Assembly (NCBI GenBank): GCA_965247815.1
Contig: CBDFHW010000016.1
Span: 18,679-82,678, forward strand
DNA length: 64,000 nt
Reading direction: 5' to 3'
DNA from: CBDAQA01 sp965247815
GTDB taxonomy: Bacteria; Planctomycetota; Phycisphaerae; Tepidisphaerales; Tepidisphaeraceae
In this document: piece after piece, positions 59,962-64,000 of the stretch
Layout: each line of letters starts with the position of its first letter
Numbering within the stretch: position 1 is the first letter of the stretch
Notes under the pieces: generated by a model
What the model was told of the DNA's origin: nothing
Database searches by the model: none
The model's input: only the letters and a program-made list of their open reading frames with translations
Made by a program: the position numbers and the translations under genes

Positions 59962-62570
59962 TTTGTTTTCCCTTCGTCGGACAAGTTGCGGTAATACTGT
60001 TCGACCATCGACCCGTATTCCTGCGGGTATTTTTCGCTTTGCGACTGTTGAATCGCCTGCCGGTCCCGCGGCGGTAATCCGAGAAACTGACCCCCGCCTC
60101 GCACGTCGGCGCGTTGCCCTTCGCCGCTGCCGGTATCGGCGTGCGCGTACTTCGGGTCCGCCCCCGGCCCGGGGCCTTTCGGTGGTTGGTCCGATTTACC
60201 TTCACCCTTGCCGGGGGCGCCGGGTGTCTCGCCCGGCTCCTGACCCGGCGACTGCGCGAGCCCCGGTTGTTTCGATTGACCCGCCTGCTCCGATGCCTTC
60301 GCTCGAGCCGACGCCATCTGCATCGCCATCATCGCGTTCGCCAGCGCCGTCCCGGCCTGTTCGGCGTTCTGATCGGCCTGCTGCCCCTGTCCCGCCTTCG
60401 CGCTTTGCTGCCCTTGTTGCAATGCCTGCCGCGCCTGCTGCATCGCTTGTTCACCGGACGGACCCATCATTCCCTGATCCCGCGCGGCGGCCTTTGCCGC
60501 GGCGGCTTCGGCTTGCTCTAGATGCTTCGCCGCGTCCTGGTTTCCGTCCGCGCCTTTCGCCAACGAGCTTTCCGCTTTGGCGACCTCGGCCTGCGCGGCC
60601 TTCAACTGCGCGTTGACTTGATTCGCCGTCGCCTGCGCGCCGTCGGCGGTCGGCTGCTTGCCGAGTTGCTGCTGCATCTGGTCGACCTTCTGATCCAGCG
60701 CGGACTTTGCCCGTTGCAGGCCCCGCGATCGCTTCCCGCTGCGCCGGCGCAGCGGCCGCGGCATCTGCTTTGGCAAGGTCGTCTTTCGCCTGCCGCATCG
60801 CGTGCTGCGCATCGGACACTGACTGTTCGGCCGCGCTCGCGGCATCCGCCGGCGTCTGTTTCAATGCTTCTTGTGCCTCCTTCGCGGCGTCGGCCGCCTG
60901 CTGTTGCGCGCCGGTCGCGATCTCCTGTGGTTTTTCCCCCGCCGCAGTACGCGCGAACGCGTCCGCCTGTTTCACCATCGCGTCGGCAACCCGGTCCCGG
61001 GCCGCCTCGGTCTTGGCGAGATCGGCTTTCTCCTGTTCGGCAGCCTTGGCGGCGTGACTGATCGCCTCCTGCGCGCGGGCGAGATCACAGGCCGCGGCCT
61101 GCTCCTGCTCGGCGGCGGGCACGCTTGTGATTCTGCGTCAACTGGTCTTGCGCCTGCCCCATGTGCTTGGCGGCATCGTCGAGCGCCCTTGCCGCTTCGG
61201 GCACTCGGTCGGCGGTGTCAGCCTGCAGATCTCGGGCTTTGGCGGTCAGCTTCGCCTGCGCGGCTGCGAGTTGCTCGTGCGGCGTGTTCGGAATCGCCTT
61301 AGTCGGCTTGGCCGTCGTCTGGTCGGCCAGGGCCTGTTGCTGCTGTTTCAGTTCGGTCGTGCGGGTCGCCAGATCCTTCGGCGTTTCCGGCGCGTCGGTC
61401 TCCTGGCTCAACTGCCGGCCGACCTCCGCGCGGGCCTGCTGAAGGTCCGCCAACGCCGCCCTGCCTTGTTTCGCGGCTTGGTCCATCTGGTTGTTGGTCA
61501 ATGACTGCCGCGCATTCTGCATCGCGTCGCGGGCGCTCTTCACTTGATCCGCCGCCACCGGCGCGATGTCGGCCAAATCTTTTTTCGTCGAATCGGCCTG
61601 ATCGACCAGGTCGGGCCTGCTTCTGCTCGGCGAGTGCCGCAACCTTGTGATCGTGCTTCGCGGTGTCGTCGACCACTTCTTTTTGTTTACGGATTTGCTC
61701 GTCCAACTTGGCCGCCGCCTGCGCGAGCTGAGTAGCCTTGTCGGTCGGCGGGGCGACGAGCCGGGCGAGGTCGCGGAGCGAATCCCGTGCGTTCTTTTCA
61801 CCGGTCGCGGCCCGCAGCAGATTCCCATTCGACAAATCGTTCGCCGCCGCCGCGGCAGTCTCGGCAAGCTTATTGTCCTGCGATCTCGCCGCCGCGGCGG
61901 TCAACCGGTCGTCCCCGCCCTGCGCGGCCAACGATTTCAGATCGGCCGCCGCCTGCGCCACTTCTTCTTTAATCTGATTCTGCTCGGCCTTCTGCGTGCG
62001 GAGTGAATCCTGCCGGTCGGCATCGGTCGCGTCGTGGCCGTCGGGCTTGGTCCCGAGCTTCTGTTTCGCCAGCGCGACAACGCCTTTCAGATTTTCGTTC
62101 TGCCGGTCGGCCAGCTGATTCAGCTTGTTCGACAGATTATACATGGCCTGATCGCGCTGGTACTGCACGAGCATCGCCCGCAGCTGTGTGATGATCTCCT
62201 TTTGACCGGCGTACGCGTCGGCGACCTTTGCCGTGCTTACGGTCGACGTCTTCTCGTCGCGGGCCTGCACGAGCAGCGTCACGACCTGCTGCATCTGCTC
62301 GTCGGACAATTTGCCGAGAATGCCTTTGACCGCGCGCAGCGTTTTCACGTCGTCGCCGCCGCCGAGGCCGTTGGCGTCGAACTCACCGACGATGGCGTCG
62401 ATCTGCCCGGCGACGGTCTTCGTCTGTTCGCGAATGTCCTGTTGTCGGGCGGCCGTGTCGACCAGATCTGTGGCGTCGTCGGCTTTGGCAGCAGCGGCGG
62501 GAACCAGCAACGCGACCGTCGCCGCGAGCAAAATAATCCGATCGGTCTTCCAGTGTTTATTCATCTGCAC
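59958..62570 (-). pseudogene. Ala/Gln-rich exported coiled-coil protein with three +1 frameshifts
   Basis: The reading frame from 62570 (signal peptide MNKHWKTDRIILLAATVALL) is continued through three successive frames to 59958, giving one ~869-residue protein. It is a long Ala/Gln/Lys-rich helical array (for example AQAKLTAKARDLQADTADRV) ending EYGSMVEQYYRNLSDEGKTK, a C-terminus typical of planctomycete operon partners. The frames join if one base is removed from each of the runs near 61613-61615, 61117-61119 and 60721-60724; all are single extra G/C bases. Three +1 changes restore the starting frame. It is flanked by coupled genes, so the frame is likely functional in the true sequence. Confidence 0.8.
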
Positions 62571-62585
62571 ACCGTCTCTAACGAA

Positions 62586-64000
62586 CTACTTCGGCCCGGC
62601 GGGCCTGACCATTGTACCGGTCCTGGCGTTCAGGTCTCTTTCGCTTTCGGACACGTCCCGGACTTTTCCCATGTAATCGCCGAGCTTTTCCATCAATTCC
62701 TTCTGCTTGTCGGCCTCGCTGATGACGCGGAATTGGTGGTGCTCGCTACTGCCGACCCCCGGGCCGGTGACGTCGTTGGTGTCGGCGGCCTCGGCCCAGA
62801 ATTCGACGACATCACCGACCTGCAACGCGGTCGCCTGGTGCGACAGGTCCCACGTGAACTTTTTCCTGACCGATCGCGGGGTTTGCCCCGCGAGATCGAC
62901 CGTAAATGATTCGGCCGACCCGGCTGTGTTCCCGGCAAGTTCCGTGGTCGTTGGAATGTGAACGGCGGCGGCCTTGTTCGCCATTGCCTGGATCTCGCCG
63001 GCCGAGAGCGCGCGGGCGTACATCCGCACGTCGTCGACCAACCCATTGAACGGTTCGATCGTGCCGTGCGTCCCGCCGATGACCATGTCGCCCCAGCTGC
63101 CCGATTCCTGGGCTTTTCCGGTCCCGCCCGCGTTGCCGTCGACGTAAAAAGTTCGCCGGCCGGCCGCCCCGTCCTGCACCAGCGTCGCCAAATGCCAGCC
63201 GGGCGTGGCCAGTGGTCCTTGCAGAATTCCGGACGGTGACGGGCTCGCGAAATGCCCGGTCGGGTCGATCCAGATGCCGTACCACTGCCCGCCGTCCCGG
63301 CTCTTGGTGACGACCCCCTGCCATTGGCTGGTGCCCTTTTTCAGTTCGACCCATGCCGAGAGTGTAAAGCTTTCGTGGGCGTTAAAGTTCAGTCGAAACG
63401 AGCTGGGAATCTCCGCGCGTTGGTCGACGCCGTCGAATCGCATCGCCCGGCCGATCTTCCCCGGCTCGCGCGTAGCGTTCGACACCACGCCGGTGACCGA
63501 ATCCACCATCCCGACCGAATCGCGCACGAATCCCTCGTCGTCATCGTCCATCGTCCAATACATCAGCAACCCGTCGAGTTGGGGGTCCAGCGCAGGTAAG
63601 GGCCCGGTGCGGTGGAACAATGCCGAATGCGGAATGACCTGCGACCCGGTGTTCGCGCTGTACCACTGAAACCGGAAGGTGGCGTCGCCGGTTTCCTGCC
63701 GGGATTCGATGGTCACGGGGTACAACCGTCCGGCGATGAGAAACAGGTCTGGCCCCTCGGCATTCACCGCATTGTGCGGCCAGCGTTCGCTGGCGAGCTT
63801 GCCGTCCACCCACATCCGCTCGCCGTCACCGGCCAGGCATTTGAACCGATAGTTCCCCGAAGCTGGTACGCGGAGCTGCCCCGTCCACCGGACCGAAAAC
63901 TGCTCGCCGATGCTCGGCAAATGCACGCCCCCCGACCAATCCGTATCGATCACCGGCTCGATCCGCGACACGCCCGGCCCGCTGAAATCCAGACTGCTGT
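62586..64000 (-). CDS. LamG/PA14-domain protein, N-terminal part outside the window
   Basis: 471 residues visible; the frame stays open to the right edge (DFSGPGVSRIEP at the edge). PA14-like strands (RWTGQLRVPASGNYRFKCLA, GDATFRFQWYSAN) are followed by a LamG/concanavalin-like domain (DGVDQRAEIPSSFRL, HESFTLSAWVELKKGTS, FNGLVDDVRMYARALSAGEI) and a C-terminal beta-sandwich (VGDVVEFWAEAADTNDV) with a short helical tail. The same tail element EKLGDYMGKVRDVSESER suggests membrane-proximal assembly with the coiled-coil protein, whose start is 15 bases downstream. Binding of surface glycans is inferred. Confidence 0.85.
   Translation of the reverse strand, partial: SSLDFSGPGVSRIEPVIDTDWSGGVHLPSIGEQFSVRWTGQLRVPASGNYRFKCLAGDGERMWVDGKLASERWPHNAVNAEGPDLFLIAGRLYPVTIESRQETGDATFRFQWYSANTGSQVIPHSALFHRTGPLPALDPQLDGLLMYWTMDDDDEGFVRDSVGMVDSVTGVVSNATREPGKIGRAMRFDGVDQRAEIPSSFRLNFNAHESFTLSAWVELKKGTSQWQGVVTKSRDGGQWYGIWIDPTGHFASPSPSGILQGPLATPGWHLATLVQDGAAGRRTFYVDGNAGGTGKAQESGSWGDMVIGGTHGTIEPFNGLVDDVRMYARALSAGEIQAMANKAAAVHIPTTTELAGNTAGSAESFTVDLAGQTPRSVRKKFTWDLSHQATALQVGDVVEFWAEAADTNDVTGPGVGSSEHHQFRVISEADKQKELMEKLGDYMGKVRDVSESERDLNARTGTMVRPAGPK

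Noticed and set aside
60719..61618. Programmed ribosomal frameshifting in the coiled-coil gene
   Set aside because: Three separate +1 sites without slippery-codon plus pseudoknot signals are unlikely; extra bases in G/C runs are simpler.
1..64000. CRISPR arrays, insertion sequences, prophage or integrase genes
   Set aside because: No regularly spaced repeats, transposase or integrase motifs were seen in the window.

Overview
The window looks like a GC-rich chromosomal segment of a planctomycete, probably class Phycisphaerae (Tepidisphaera/Humisphaera-like). The basis is the protein content: secreted proteins with LEPR-XLL-like N-termini, PA14/LamG/PPC mosaics, a calpain-type protease with exported architecture, a MoxR plus double-VWA module, an LptD-type outer-membrane protein, and a squalene-cyclase-repeat/NPCBM operon. 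This is a family-level inference; no rRNA or tRNA gene was recognised to confirm it.

Layout. 0-4 kb: a VOC-protein fragment, clpP and a large PA14/FN3/DUF11 exported protein, all on the minus strand. 4.2-15.1 kb: a minus-strand surface-glycan cluster that reads, in transcription order, Wzm-type permease, Wzt-type ATPase with carbohydrate-binding tail, zinc-ribbon methyltransferase, glycosyltransferase, DUF268 protein, a 1447-residue MaoC-KR-FkbH-carrier-thioesterase protein, and a PANK4-type DUF89 phosphatase. 15.3-17.8 kb: a DEAD-box helicase and a frameshifted serine acetyltransferase. 18-25 kb: a calpain-like exported protease, a double-VWA membrane protein and its MoxR ATPase, then a HicB-like antitoxin beside a truncated hicA. 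26-37 kb: mainly housekeeping genes (PolX, thioredoxin, YhaM-like nuclease, superoxide dismutase, Rrf2 regulator, DedA, bifunctional nuclease, GT2, CCA/poly(A) polymerase family). 37.5-44.3 kb: a galactan-degradation locus with an AraC regulator divergent from a GH53 endo-galactanase and two tandem GH2 enzymes. 44.4-57.4 kb: lptD, mutL, a beta-barrel protein, a hybrid histidine kinase divergent from an Amt transporter, a large unknown membrane-anchored protein and a cold-shock gene. 57.7-64 kb: a minus-strand operon of LamG/PA14 protein, Ala/Gln-rich coiled-coil protein (three frameshifts), squalene-cyclase-repeat protein and NPCBM protein.

The most interesting system is the 4.2-15.1 kb cluster. 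A self-contained carrier-protein enzyme with no ketosynthase or adenylation domain sits among ABC-dependent glycan export genes. The FkbH domain suggests it loads a glyceryl-type unit from glycolysis, and the terminal thioesterase suggests release or transfer, plausibly to cap or acylate the exported glycan. The DUF89 gene next to it most resembles the 4'-phosphopantetheine phosphatase half of PANK4. These roles are inferred from domains and context.

Four +1 disruptions, one in the serine acetyltransferase and three in the coiled-coil gene, all fall in short G/C runs. This raises the possibility of sequence errors as much as true gene decay.
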